A DNA stretch of 45,608 bases from a virus, in IMG/VR virus record IMGVR_UViG_3300043446_004445, positions 1 to 45,608 of that record; one strand, given 5' to 3'. A program made the translations under genes and the position numbers. Each line of letters starts with the position of its first letter. The stretch's first letter is position 1. Below the pieces are notes generated by a model. That model worked only from the letters and a program-made list of their open reading frames with translations. It did no database searches and was not told the origin of the DNA. Positions 20,941 through 27,942 of this stretch are shown one piece after another.

Positions 20941-21570
20941 ATGCAACAACCAACCACAACCCCCAAAGCCAGCCCCGCTTTGCTGGAGCGCATCGACCGT
21001 CTCGCCGGCTGTTCTGGCCACTGGCTGCTGATCCGTGATGGAGACCCTGAGCGGGACTGTAGTCACCAGTGGCATCAGAGCCCCGAGAATCACCTAGCAA
21101 CCTGCCTTGCTGAACGTTGGCGTGGTGTTTCGCTGGGGTTCTGTCCGTCCTACTGCGGCTTCAGCGACTACGGAAACACCGGCCTAGTGGGGCTCTCCAA
21201 TTATCGGGTTCTCACCGATCCCGCCAGCACTCCCGACCCGTTCGGTGGTGTGCTGGAGATCGGCTACGGCTGGAATGGTCGCGGCGTGGTGCTAGACGTC
21301 TTGCGCGTCCCGGCCGACGTGATCGAAACCGTGGAAGCGCTGGAGTCCTATCCGCTGATCTCAGAGGATGATCACTCTCAGCTTGAGTGGGACGCCGTAA
21401 TGGCGGACTGGGGCGGCGACAGCATCGCGGATCGGGTCCGCACCCTGCAGGATCTGGGGCTGTGCGTGTTCGCCGCTCGGGATGGTGCCGCACCGTGGCG
21501 TGATGGCTTCGACCGGCTGCGGGAGTCGATCCTGGAGAATCTGAACGCGTACCCTACGTCCGCCGCTTGA
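20941..21570 (+). CDS. Hypothetical protein, 209 aa
   Basis: The start is placed at ATG 20941, where the plausible protein begins (MQQPTTTPKASPALLERI). ATG 20866 or 20794 would add 25 or 49 residues over the promoter region. Motifs include CSGHWLLIRDGDPERD, a Cys/aromatic segment (GFCPSYCGFSDYGNTGL), and LESYPLISEDDHSQLEWDAV. The last resembles a recurrent segment of uncharacterised phage proteins that mention PLIDEDDHS near a helix. No enzyme motif is seen. CTGGAGC words are dense here and in the unit to its left. Confidence 0.6.
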   Translation: MQQPTTTPKASPALLERIDRLAGCSGHWLLIRDGDPERDCSHQWHQSPENHLATCLAERWRGVSLGFCPSYCGFSDYGNTGLVGLSNYRVLTDPASTPDPFGGVLEIGYGWNGRGVVLDVLRVPADVIETVEALESYPLISEDDHSQLEWDAVMADWGGDSIADRVRTLQDLGLCVFAARDGAAPWRDGFDRLRESILENLNAYPTSAA

Positions 21571-21623
21571 CGGCGGCTGCCGTGCTAGTGTTACTCACGA
21601 GACCCCACCCATAGGCTCAAATC

Positions 21624-22136
21624 ATGACAACCACACCCCGCACCGTTGCCCGTCCCGTCAAGCTTGAGGGTTGGCTTCAAGCATTAGCTGGCGCGATGAC
21701 GTACACGCGCCGCCCCGATGGCACCGCATATTGGCACTTGAGCGACGCTTCCTACTGGGAGCCGATCCGGGAGGATCTCCAGAATGTCTGTCGTGAAGCG
21801 CACCGTGGCGAATTCCCGAATGACTGGCGCTGGGAATTGATCGGCGACATCGCTAACCGCCTGCTGGAATACAGCGAGCCCGAGCCTGACAGCTGGGACG
21901 CTGACCGATTCCGCGAGATCAGTTGGGACGTTGCCGATAGCCTGGCGTCCTATAGCACAGTGCAGCTAGCCGATTGGGTCAGCGACCATGCGGCCCGCGG
22001 CGAGTTTGAGGATTCCGGCCTAGTTGAGGGTCTGTCGCCGAGCATCTCTACGCTGCTGCGATGGCGCCAGATTGAAGAATTGCAGCTTATGGCTGACGTA
22101 CTGATCAGCAGTTTTGAGGATCTGCTGCCTGAATGA
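21624..22136 (+). CDS. Hypothetical acidic protein, 170 aa
   Basis: This 170-residue protein is acidic and Trp/Asp-rich: SDASYWEPIREDLQNVC, FPNDWRWELIGDIANRLLEY, DSWDADRFREISWDVADSLA, then LVEGLSPSISTLLRWRQIEEL. The pattern of a host-takeover or antirestriction-type acidic protein is conceivable, but there is no specific match. It pairs functionally with the previous gene in position (both follow one promoter region) and is closed by a strong terminator. Confidence 0.6.
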   Translation: MTTTPRTVARPVKLEGWLQALAGAMTYTRRPDGTAYWHLSDASYWEPIREDLQNVCREAHRGEFPNDWRWELIGDIANRLLEYSEPEPDSWDADRFREISWDVADSLASYSTVQLADWVSDHAARGEFEDSGLVEGLSPSISTLLRWRQIEELQLMADVLISSFEDLLPE

Positions 22137-22158
22137 CTGGCACGCCCATCGATCAACT

Positions 22159-22183
22159 GCCCGGCCACAGTGCCGGGCTTTTT
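22159..22183 (+). terminator. Rho-independent terminator
   Basis: GCCCGGC (22159-22165), loop CACAGT, GCCGGGC (22172-22178), then TTTTT. It is a textbook terminator 22 bases after the stop of the 170-aa gene. A second GC dyad without T tract (GCGGCC-TGC-GGCCGC, 22189-22203) follows. Confidence 0.93.
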
Positions 22184-22252
22184 GCTGCGCGGCCTGCGGC
22201 CGCTTGCAAGGGTAGATCTTATGATTGAACCAAACGCTTGGGGATTCTATCA

Positions 22253-22714
22253 ATGTCGGACAATCCGGAAGCTATCAACAAAGCGCCGGAATTGTCGGCG
22301 GAAGTTGTAGAACAACTGCCCAAACCTTACGGTAAGCGGAACCCCAACGCTTACATTGAGCAACGCCAGCAGCGACTATACAGGCGGCAGCTAGACGGCT
22401 TATCCGCTCGCCAACTGGTTCTAGAACACGCGGAACGTGAGAGCGTGTCTGTAGCGACCGCTTGGCGCGACTGGGAAGCTGTAAACAAGTGGAATAGTGA
22501 GGACTGGGAACGTGATCGCCAGAATATGCTCGCAAGATTGCAAACAATGAGAACAAAATTGTTCAACGCCGCAATCCGCAAAGGGCAGTTACAAACGGCC
22601 GCGCAAGTTCTCGATAGTTTGGGCCGGGTGATTAATGAAGGCGGAGTAGAACAACAGGCCGCGGCCGCCCCAACGCTCAACATCACAGTGGAGGATCGCC
22701 GCCAGCCGGGTTAG
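22253..22714 (+). CDS. Probable terminase small subunit
   Basis: ATG 22253 gives 153 residues; a TTG at 22238 would add five. The first half is an HTH-like region (YIEQRQQRLYRRQLDGLSARQLVLEHAERESVSVATAWRDW), consistent with DNA recognition. The second half is a helical oligomerisation region (NMLARLQTMRTKLFNAAIRKGQLQTAAQVLDSLGRVI). The length, the HTH plus helices layout and the position about 1 kb before the large subunit fit TerS. The two subunits are unusually separated by small genes and repeats. GGGGA lies a little upstream of the ATG. Confidence 0.65.
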   Translation: MSDNPEAINKAPELSAEVVEQLPKPYGKRNPNAYIEQRQQRLYRRQLDGLSARQLVLEHAERESVSVATAWRDWEAVNKWNSEDWERDRQNMLARLQTMRTKLFNAAIRKGQLQTAAQVLDSLGRVINEGGVEQQAAAAPTLNITVEDRRQPG

Positions 22715-22763
22715 TACGCCTGAACCACTACCCCGTAGTAGCCATTGCGGCTGGCACGTCTAC

Positions 22764-22793
22764 CGCCATTCACGGCCATTCACGACCATTCAC
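22764..22793 (+). repeat. Three 10-bp tandem repeats (CCATTCA core)
   Basis: The units end in CCATTCA with starts of the core at 22766, 22776 and 22786; consensus CGNCCATTCA. The exact 10-base period places each copy on the same DNA face. They lie about 15-45 bases upstream of the palindrome and start codon of the next small gene, an operator-like position, and share their core with the cluster at 18943-19598. Confidence 0.8.
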
Positions 22794-22808
22794 GCGTTAA
22801 GGTGATAC

Positions 22809-22829
22809 ACTAGACGGCAACCGTCTAGT
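22809..22829. promoter_or_regulatory. Palindrome ahead of the 48-aa gene
   Basis: ACTAGACGG and CCGTCTAGT form a perfect 9-bp dyad around CAA, ending six bases before the ATG at 22836. The upstream TGATACACT could supply a -10 box, so the dyad would overlap the transcription start: a likely operator, or a 5' hairpin that hides the ribosome site. Confidence 0.65.
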
Positions 22830-22835
22830 CTCACC

Positions 22836-22982
22836 ATGCCCGATCGCATCCTCACGGCCTGCGCTGCCCTCACTGTCGCGGCCATCCTGGCGATGGGCGC
22901 CGATAACGCGTCCCGCCTGGCACACTGCACAGCCTCCGGCCACAGCCAGGCAGCCTGCAACCTCCAGATCCTAGGACGCTGA
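22836..22982 (+). CDS. Small membrane or secreted protein, 48 aa
   Basis: ATG 22836 opens 48 codons to TGA 22980-22982. The N-terminus has an Arg followed by a hydrophobic Ala/Leu-rich stretch (ILTACAALTVAAILAMGA), either a signal peptide or a single membrane helix. The remainder has two Cys (HCTASGHSQAACN) that could pair outside the membrane. No family is recognised. The operator-like palindrome and tandem repeats before it suggest tight regulation. Confidence 0.6.
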   Translation: MPDRILTACAALTVAAILAMGADNASRLAHCTASGHSQAACNLQILGR

Positions 22983-23049
22983 GAACTAGTACAACTGTAC
23001 TCTATTACAGTGTGTTACAGTGTTGCCCCCATCGCGGGGCCTGCTGTGC

Positions 23050-23060
23050 TACTGTATAAG
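23050..23060 (+). promoter_or_regulatory. Promoter-like TACTGTATAAG element
   Basis: TACTG-TATAAG has a near-consensus -10 (TATAAG) and belongs to the TACTGTGTAAG set. It lies 52 bases before the ATG at 23113. Upstream in the same 130-base gap are a repeated TTACAGTGT (twice, near 23003-23022), a small AGTAC/GTACT dyad, and a GCCCC/GGGGC hairpin (23025-23040). Confidence 0.6.
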
Positions 23061-23112
23061 TGCGAGGGCAGCAGTGAACGCCCCGCACCACCAACCCACA
23101 CCACGGGAACAC

Positions 23113-23475
23113 ATGAACTACCCAACCAACGAACAAGTCGCAGTCCGCCTTGAGCAGTACGCACACACTATCGCTCCTTATATCACCCTGATCATCACCG
23201 CGATAGTACACACCTACTGGCTCGGCTATCGCTTCGGCGCCTGGCTGCACAGAACAAACGATCTACTAGCTCGGCACTGGCCCACCCGCCCGCGCACCAG
23301 TACGTCAGAACCACTCGCCACCATCATCACCAGAACTGAAACAGTTGTACTAGTCGACCGTGCGCCCCTTGCCGACGTGCTGGCACTCCACGCACAAGGC
23401 CTCAGTCAGCGCGCCATCGCTTCCGCACTAGGCGTGAGTCGCACTACGGTCCGTCGCCGCCTCGCTACTGTGTGA
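23113..23475 (+). CDS. Membrane protein with C-terminal helix-turn-helix
   Basis: ATG 23113 is chosen over an upstream frame start at 23020, which would cross the promoter. The 120-residue product has a hydrophobic segment at about residues 18-40 (TIAPYITLIITAIVHTYWLG), a basic middle, and a C-terminal HTH (VLALHAQGLSQRAIASALGVSRTTVRRRLATV) like that of resolvases and transposition regulators. A membrane anchor plus HTH could make a membrane-tethered DNA-binding protein, perhaps holding phage DNA at the membrane or packaging site. The stop codon overlaps another TACTGTGT word (23466). Confidence 0.65.
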   Translation: MNYPTNEQVAVRLEQYAHTIAPYITLIITAIVHTYWLGYRFGAWLHRTNDLLARHWPTRPRTSTSEPLATIITRTETVVLVDRAPLADVLALHAQGLSQRAIASALGVSRTTVRRRLATV

Positions 23476-23487
23476 CATGCCCAGTAC

Positions 23488-23627
23488 GGCCTGACAGCGG
23501 CCCATAGGCCCGTCAGGCCCCACCAGGGGGCAGGGTTGCGGATTCGCGCGGCCCGGTCGAGGTCCTGGGAACCTACTGACACATTCTCAATTTCTTCTCC
23601 TGTACTACACCGGGGGCAGGGTAGCGA
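23488..23627. other. Hairpin and direct repeats upstream of terminase (pac/cos candidate)
   Basis: The 190-base gap before the large terminase has no gene. It holds GGCCTGAC (23488-23495) paired with GTCAGGCC (23512-23519), with a nested GGCC-CATA-GGCC. A 15-base direct repeat, GGGGGCAGGGTNGCG, follows at 23526-23540 and 23613-23627. Such structured sequence next to terminase genes is where packaging sites often lie. No T tract follows the hairpin, so a terminator is less likely. Confidence 0.5.
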
Positions 23628-23665
23628 TTCCTGTAATACCCTAGAAGGCACCCCCCTACAACAAA

Positions 23666-24916
23666 ATGCCCGATTCTGCTGGAGCACTCACCCTTCGCTA
23701 CGCCCAAGGCGAAGTCTTCTCCAGCCGAAAACGCTTCAGAGTGCTGGTAGCGGGCCGCCGATTCGGCAAAAGTTACCTCTCGTGCATCGAATTATTGCGT
23801 GGGGCGATCGAAAAGCCGGGCGAAACATTCTTTTACGCGGCCCCTACATACCGAATGGCGAAGGACATTGCCTGGAAGGTGATGAAACGCCTCGTCCCGA
23901 AAGCCTGGATCAAATCAAAGAACGAAACAGACCTGAAGATCGAGCTGGTGAACGGCTCAACGATCGAACTGAAAGGCACTGAAAACGCCATGGCTCTCCG
24001 CGGCCGCAGTCTGGCTGGCGTGGTACTCGACGAAGCCGCCTTCATGGACGCCGAAGTCTGGTTCGAGGTCATCCGCCCGGCCCTCGCCGACAAACAAGGC
24101 TGGGCCCTCTTCATCTCCACCCCAGACGGCACCGCCAGCTGGTTCTACGACCTCTGGTGCTATTGCGAGGAAGGCGACCAGGACTGGCAGCGGTGGCAAT
24201 TCACCACGATCGAAGGCGATAACGTCCCCGCAGCCGAAATCGAAGCCGCCCGCGCCCAACTTGACGCCCGCACTTTCCGCCAAGAATTTGAGGCCAGCTT
24301 CGAAAACCTCTCGGGCCTCGTCGCCATTAGCTTTTCGGACGACAATATCGACAAAACTGTCCAAGACCTCCCAGTCCTCCCCCTACTCCTTGGCGTGGAC
24401 TTCAACGTGGACCCCATGTCCGCGGTCTGCGCGGTCAAAAAAGGCGACGTCCTCTGGGTCTTCGACGAAATCATCATGACCGGCGGCGCCACCACCTGGG
24501 ACCTCTGCGAAGAAATTCAATCCCGCTACGGCGTGGAGCGCCGCATCATCGCCTGCCCGGACCCCACCGGCGGCGCCCGCAAAACCAGCGGCGTTGGAGC
24601 AACCGACCACAACATCCTGCGCAAATCCGGCTTCACCGTCTCCAGCCCCCGCAACCCCTGGAAAATCCGCGACAAGATCACCTGCGTCAACACCGCCCTC
24701 CTCGACGCTTCTGGAACCCGCCGCCTCTTCATCCACCCCAAGTGCAAAGAACTAATCAAGTCCCTCCGCACCCTTACCTACGCCCCAAACACCGGCCTCC
24801 CCAACAAAAACCTCGGCGTGGACCACGCTTTTGACGCCCTTGGGTATTTATGCCTACAAACCTTCAACCTTGCCAAACCAGAATCTCTCGGCAAAACGAA
24901 TTATCGTGTCTGGTAA
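23666..24916 (+). CDS. terL: Terminase large subunit
   Basis: The 416-residue packaging motor has an ATPase domain with Walker A AGRRFGKS (29-36), adenine-binding/Q-like N-terminus, Walker B GVVLDEAAF with D122 and E123, and coupling motif ISTPDG. The nuclease domain has GVDFNVDP (D245), an acidic residue in FDEII, and DHAFDALGYL near the end (catalytic Asp). It cuts and pumps DNA into the prohead through the portal. The length is typical of compact siphovirus TerL. It begins the late structural module. Confidence 0.96.
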   Translation: MPDSAGALTLRYAQGEVFSSRKRFRVLVAGRRFGKSYLSCIELLRGAIEKPGETFFYAAPTYRMAKDIAWKVMKRLVPKAWIKSKNETDLKIELVNGSTIELKGTENAMALRGRSLAGVVLDEAAFMDAEVWFEVIRPALADKQGWALFISTPDGTASWFYDLWCYCEEGDQDWQRWQFTTIEGDNVPAAEIEAARAQLDARTFRQEFEASFENLSGLVAISFSDDNIDKTVQDLPVLPLLLGVDFNVDPMSAVCAVKKGDVLWVFDEIIMTGGATTWDLCEEIQSRYGVERRIIACPDPTGGARKTSGVGATDHNILRKSGFTVSSPRNPWKIRDKITCVNTALLDASGTRRLFIHPKCKELIKSLRTLTYAPNTGLPNKNLGVDHAFDALGYLCLQTFNLAKPESLGKTNYRVW

Positions 24917-24933
24917 CCGAGCAAATCAGGACC

Positions 24934-25125
24934 GTGGCTCCCAAAAAACAAAGTAAAGCCCAAAAAAAGGTCTCAAAAGTTATGCGCGAATACGGCAAAG
25001 GCGAACTCCATAGCGGCAAAAGCGGCCCCGTGGTCAAATCCCGCAAACAAGCCATCGCCATCGCCATGTCCGAGGCTGGGATGACCAGACCCAAGAAAAA
25101 ATCCACCAAAAAAGGTAAAAAGTAA
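24934..25125 (+). CDS. DUF6496-type small basic protein
   Basis: GTG 24934 (preceded by AGGA) gives 63 residues. The core VMREYGKGELHSGKSGPVVKSRKQAIAIAMSEAGM is the DUF6496 pattern found beside terminase/portal genes of many phages. The tail is Lys-rich (KKKSTKKGKK). An upstream ATG at 24850 would overlap the terminase gene by 67 bases and add a poor N-terminus. A role in head assembly or DNA binding is possible but unproven. Confidence 0.78.
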   Translation: MAPKKQSKAQKKVSKVMREYGKGELHSGKSGPVVKSRKQAIAIAMSEAGMTRPKKKSTKKGKK

Positions 25126-25478
25126 TGGCAACCGACGGCGGCATCATCTCAGACGGCGTTTTAACGGTTTACCCGTCCGAAACCCGCACCAGCGCGGGCC
25201 TTTTCACCGTTATTGATGCCACGGCCACCAACTGGGCCTTCCAAATCACGGTAACCAACCACACCAGCGGCAACATCGACTTCGATTTTGACGGCAGCCT
25301 CGACGGCATCAACTGGGGCCACATCACTGTGGTTACCAAACACGCTGGCAACCTAACAATCAATTCCAACATGACGGTGATGTATTTCGCGCAGAACAGT
25401 CCCTGCCGCTACGTCCGCGCCCACATTGTGTCAATGCCCTCCGGCCCCACCGTCGCCTGCCGCATTGGAGCAATGTAA
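25125..25478 (+). CDS. Hypothetical beta-rich structural protein, 117 aa
   Basis: ATG overlaps the preceding TAA (TAATG). The product is rich in Thr, Asn, Val and Gly with beta-strand spacing (FQITVTNHTSGNIDFDFDGSLDG, INWGHITVVTKHAG) and no catalytic motif. It lies between terminase and portal, where head decoration or head-associated proteins are often coded. Its fold resembles small all-beta phage head proteins. Confidence 0.6.
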   Translation: MATDGGIISDGVLTVYPSETRTSAGLFTVIDATATNWAFQITVTNHTSGNIDFDFDGSLDGINWGHITVVTKHAGNLTINSNMTVMYFAQNSPCRYVRAHIVSMPSGPTVACRIGAM

Positions 25479-25675
25479 TGACCATCCAAACCGTCAGTGG
25501 CGGCTGCGTCCACATCGAAATTGACGCCGAAGACGGCTTGACGCACGCCACTTTCGTCTTCAAAACCCCGTCAAACCCCGAAACACTGGGCGGCTTTGTC
25601 ACCATGCTGTCCCGCGGCATCGAAGTGCTGGTGCCTATTACAGATCCCGACGACGAAGAAGACGACGACGATTGA
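25478..25675 (+). CDS. Small acidic protein, 65 aa
   Basis: ATG overlaps the preceding TAA. The product is beta-prone (VSGGCVHIEIDAEDGLTHATFVFKTP) and ends in a run of acidic residues (DPDDEEDDDD). It may bind a basic partner or neutralise one during head assembly. No family is recognised. Confidence 0.58.
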   Translation: MTIQTVSGGCVHIEIDAEDGLTHATFVFKTPSNPETLGGFVTMLSRGIEVLVPITDPDDEEDDDD

Positions 25676-25707
25676 TGCCAAAATAAGTACAAAGTAGGAG
25701 TCAAACC

Positions 25708-27150
25708 GTGGTCTACAGCGCCAACATTCCCCCAACTGGCGCTGTTGTCAGCGAATCCCCCTTTGTCCGCAACCTAGACGTCATAGCCATGATGCCGGAC
25801 TGGGGCGTCATGGCTGCCGTCACCAGCGGCACCAACTACATTCGAGACCTAAGCGAAACATATCTCCCCCAAGAACCCCGCGAGGACGACGACGCCTACG
25901 AAACCCGCGTCGCCCGCAGCGTCCTCAGCCCCTATACCAGCCGCCTCATCGAAACCGCCGCCGGCGCCATCCTCCGCAAACCCATCCACATCGAAGGCGA
26001 CCCCTACTGGCTGGAACTTGCCAACAACATCGACGGCCTCGGCTCAAACATCAACGAATACGCCCGCCGCGCACTGGTAAGCAGCCTTACCTACGGCCAC
26101 AGCGCTATTTTGGTGGATTATCCCTCTGCCATAAATGCTACAAATCTTGCAGAAGAACGTGCACTGGGCCGCCGCCCCTACTTTGTCCACGTTGACGCCC
26201 CCCAAATCTGGGGCTGGCGCAAAGAATCCGGCACAAACCGCCTCCTCCAAGTCCGCATCCACGACTACTCCGTCAAACCGCTGAACGAATTTGGCGAAGA
26301 ACAAGTCGAGGAAATGCGCGTCATCTACCCCGGCCGCTACGACCTCTACACCCTCGGCCAAGAAGTAGTCCAATTCACCGAATCCGGCGGCTACAGCCTT
26401 AGCGAAATCCCTCTGGTACCCATCTATAGCAACCGCCGCGGCCTCTTAGTCTCCCAACCTCCACTCCTAGACATTGCCAACCTCAACATCACTCACTACC
26501 AACGCCAAGCCGATCTCATCCACGCTCTCCACATCGCGGCCATGCCCACCCTCGTCCTAGAGGGCTGGGACGACACCACTGGCTCCGCAACGATGGGTGT
26601 CAACTACGCCATTGCCATGCAACCCGGCAACAAGGCGTACTACGTCCAAGCCGACGCCACCAGTTTCGACGCCCAAATGAACGAACTCCAGTCCCTGGAA
26701 TCGCAAATGTCCACTTTGGGCGTCACTAAACTCTTCGGTCAAAAGTTTGTCGCCGAATCAGCCGAGGCCAAGCGCATCGACCAAGCTCAATCCAACAGCG
26801 TTCTCTCAATCATCAGCCAGGAACTCGAAAGCGCCCTCAACCAAGCCTTCAGTTTCGCCGCTCAATACGTGGGCATGGAACCCCCCGAAATCACAATCGA
26901 CCGCGACTTCGACTACTACCGCCTCATCGGCCAAGACGTCTCCGTCCTGGCACAACTCAATCAAATGGGTAAAATCAGCGATGCCATGCTGCTGGAAATC
27001 CTCCGCCGCGGAGAAATACTCCCCGACAACGTAAACATTGAGGACGAAATAGAAGCAGCAGGCAAACCTGCAACAGCGCTGACAGAACAATCAGCCACAA
27101 CAGAAGAACTCGCCCCCACCAGTGCCCTCGACGAAACTCCAAACTCTTAA
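25708..27150 (+). CDS. Portal protein (DUF4055-like)
   Basis: GTG 25708 follows AGGAG by eight bases. The 480-residue protein has the portal pattern of the DUF4055 group: WGVMAAVTSGTNYIRDL, YETRVARSVLSPYTSRLIETAAGAILRKP, RRALVSSLTYGHSAILVDYP, then ITHYQRQADLIHALHIAAMPTLVL and AEAKRIDQAQSNSVLSIISQELESAL, the helical wing and stem. It forms the dodecameric DNA gate at one capsid vertex and contacts the terminase. Its order (terminase, portal, scaffold, capsid) is canonical. Confidence 0.9.
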   Translation: MVYSANIPPTGAVVSESPFVRNLDVIAMMPDWGVMAAVTSGTNYIRDLSETYLPQEPREDDDAYETRVARSVLSPYTSRLIETAAGAILRKPIHIEGDPYWLELANNIDGLGSNINEYARRALVSSLTYGHSAILVDYPSAINATNLAEERALGRRPYFVHVDAPQIWGWRKESGTNRLLQVRIHDYSVKPLNEFGEEQVEEMRVIYPGRYDLYTLGQEVVQFTESGGYSLSEIPLVPIYSNRRGLLVSQPPLLDIANLNITHYQRQADLIHALHIAAMPTLVLEGWDDTTGSATMGVNYAIAMQPGNKAYYVQADATSFDAQMNELQSLESQMSTLGVTKLFGQKFVAESAEAKRIDQAQSNSVLSIISQELESALNQAFSFAAQYVGMEPPEITIDRDFDYYRLIGQDVSVLAQLNQMGKISDAMLLEILRRGEILPDNVNIEDEIEAAGKPATALTEQSATTEELAPTSALDETPNS

Positions 27151-27185
27151 CTGCTAATCTATAACCGTCCAAGTAGTACACAACT

Positions 27186-27896
27186 GTGCCTGAAGAACAG
27201 CAAGCGCCCCTCACTCCTGTGGAGACTGGTGCGCCTCAGCCTGTGGCTGACAGCTCCGATCTGGCCGCCCAACTCGACGCTCTTCGTGCGAAGAACCAAG
27301 AATTGATCGCCGAGCGCCGCAAGGACCGCGAAAACCGCGAATCCCTCCAAAAACAGCTGGACGACCTGCGGCTAGCCCAAGAATCCGCCAAAACCGCCAA
27401 ATTGGCCGAATCCGGCGAGTTCAAAACCCTCTGGGAAGAAGCCCAACAAACAGTCGCCGACCTCAAGCAACAACTTTCCACAAAAGAAGCAGAGGTAGAA
27501 CAAATCAAACAGGGCTACACGCAGGAGCAACTTCGCGCCAGCGCAATCGCCCAACTCTCCTCTGCCGGTGCGCTTGCACCTGATCAGCTGTATCGTTTAG
27601 TGCAAGAGAATCTTCGCGCCAAAGAAGGACAGCCTGTGGCTTATGTCGGCGGCGTGGAAGTTCCAATCGGCGAATACATCGCCAACCTAAAAAATCCCGG
27701 CAGCGGTTACGAGCACCATTTTTCTGCCACGAACCGCGCTGGGATGGGTGTCACGGGTAGTGCCCGCGCCACCGCCCTCCCCGGCCAAGCCAACCCCTGG
27801 TCCAAGGACAGCTGGAACGTCACGCAGCAAATGCTGATGCTCAACAGCGACCCCGACAAAGCCAGGCTCCTCAAGGCCGAAGCCGGAATCGCCTAG
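27186..27896 (+). CDS. Scaffolding protein
   Basis: GTG 27186 starts a 236-residue protein directly before the capsid gene. Residues about 25-120 are a long charged coiled coil (LDALRAKNQELIAERRKDRENRE, LKQQLSTKEAEVEQIKQGY). The C-terminal part is Gly/Ala-rich with WSKDSWNVTQQMLMLNSDPDKA, likely the capsid-binding end. The layout matches phage scaffolds, which guide prohead assembly and then leave. Confidence 0.82.
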   Translation: MPEEQQAPLTPVETGAPQPVADSSDLAAQLDALRAKNQELIAERRKDRENRESLQKQLDDLRLAQESAKTAKLAESGEFKTLWEEAQQTVADLKQQLSTKEAEVEQIKQGYTQEQLRASAIAQLSSAGALAPDQLYRLVQENLRAKEGQPVAYVGGVEVPIGEYIANLKNPGSGYEHHFSATNRAGMGVTGSARATALPGQANPWSKDSWNVTQQMLMLNSDPDKARLLKAEAGIA

Positions 27897-27942
27897 CCCC
27901 TGTGGGGCGCCTCCCCAACCCTGTCTCCACCGGAGCTAACCA

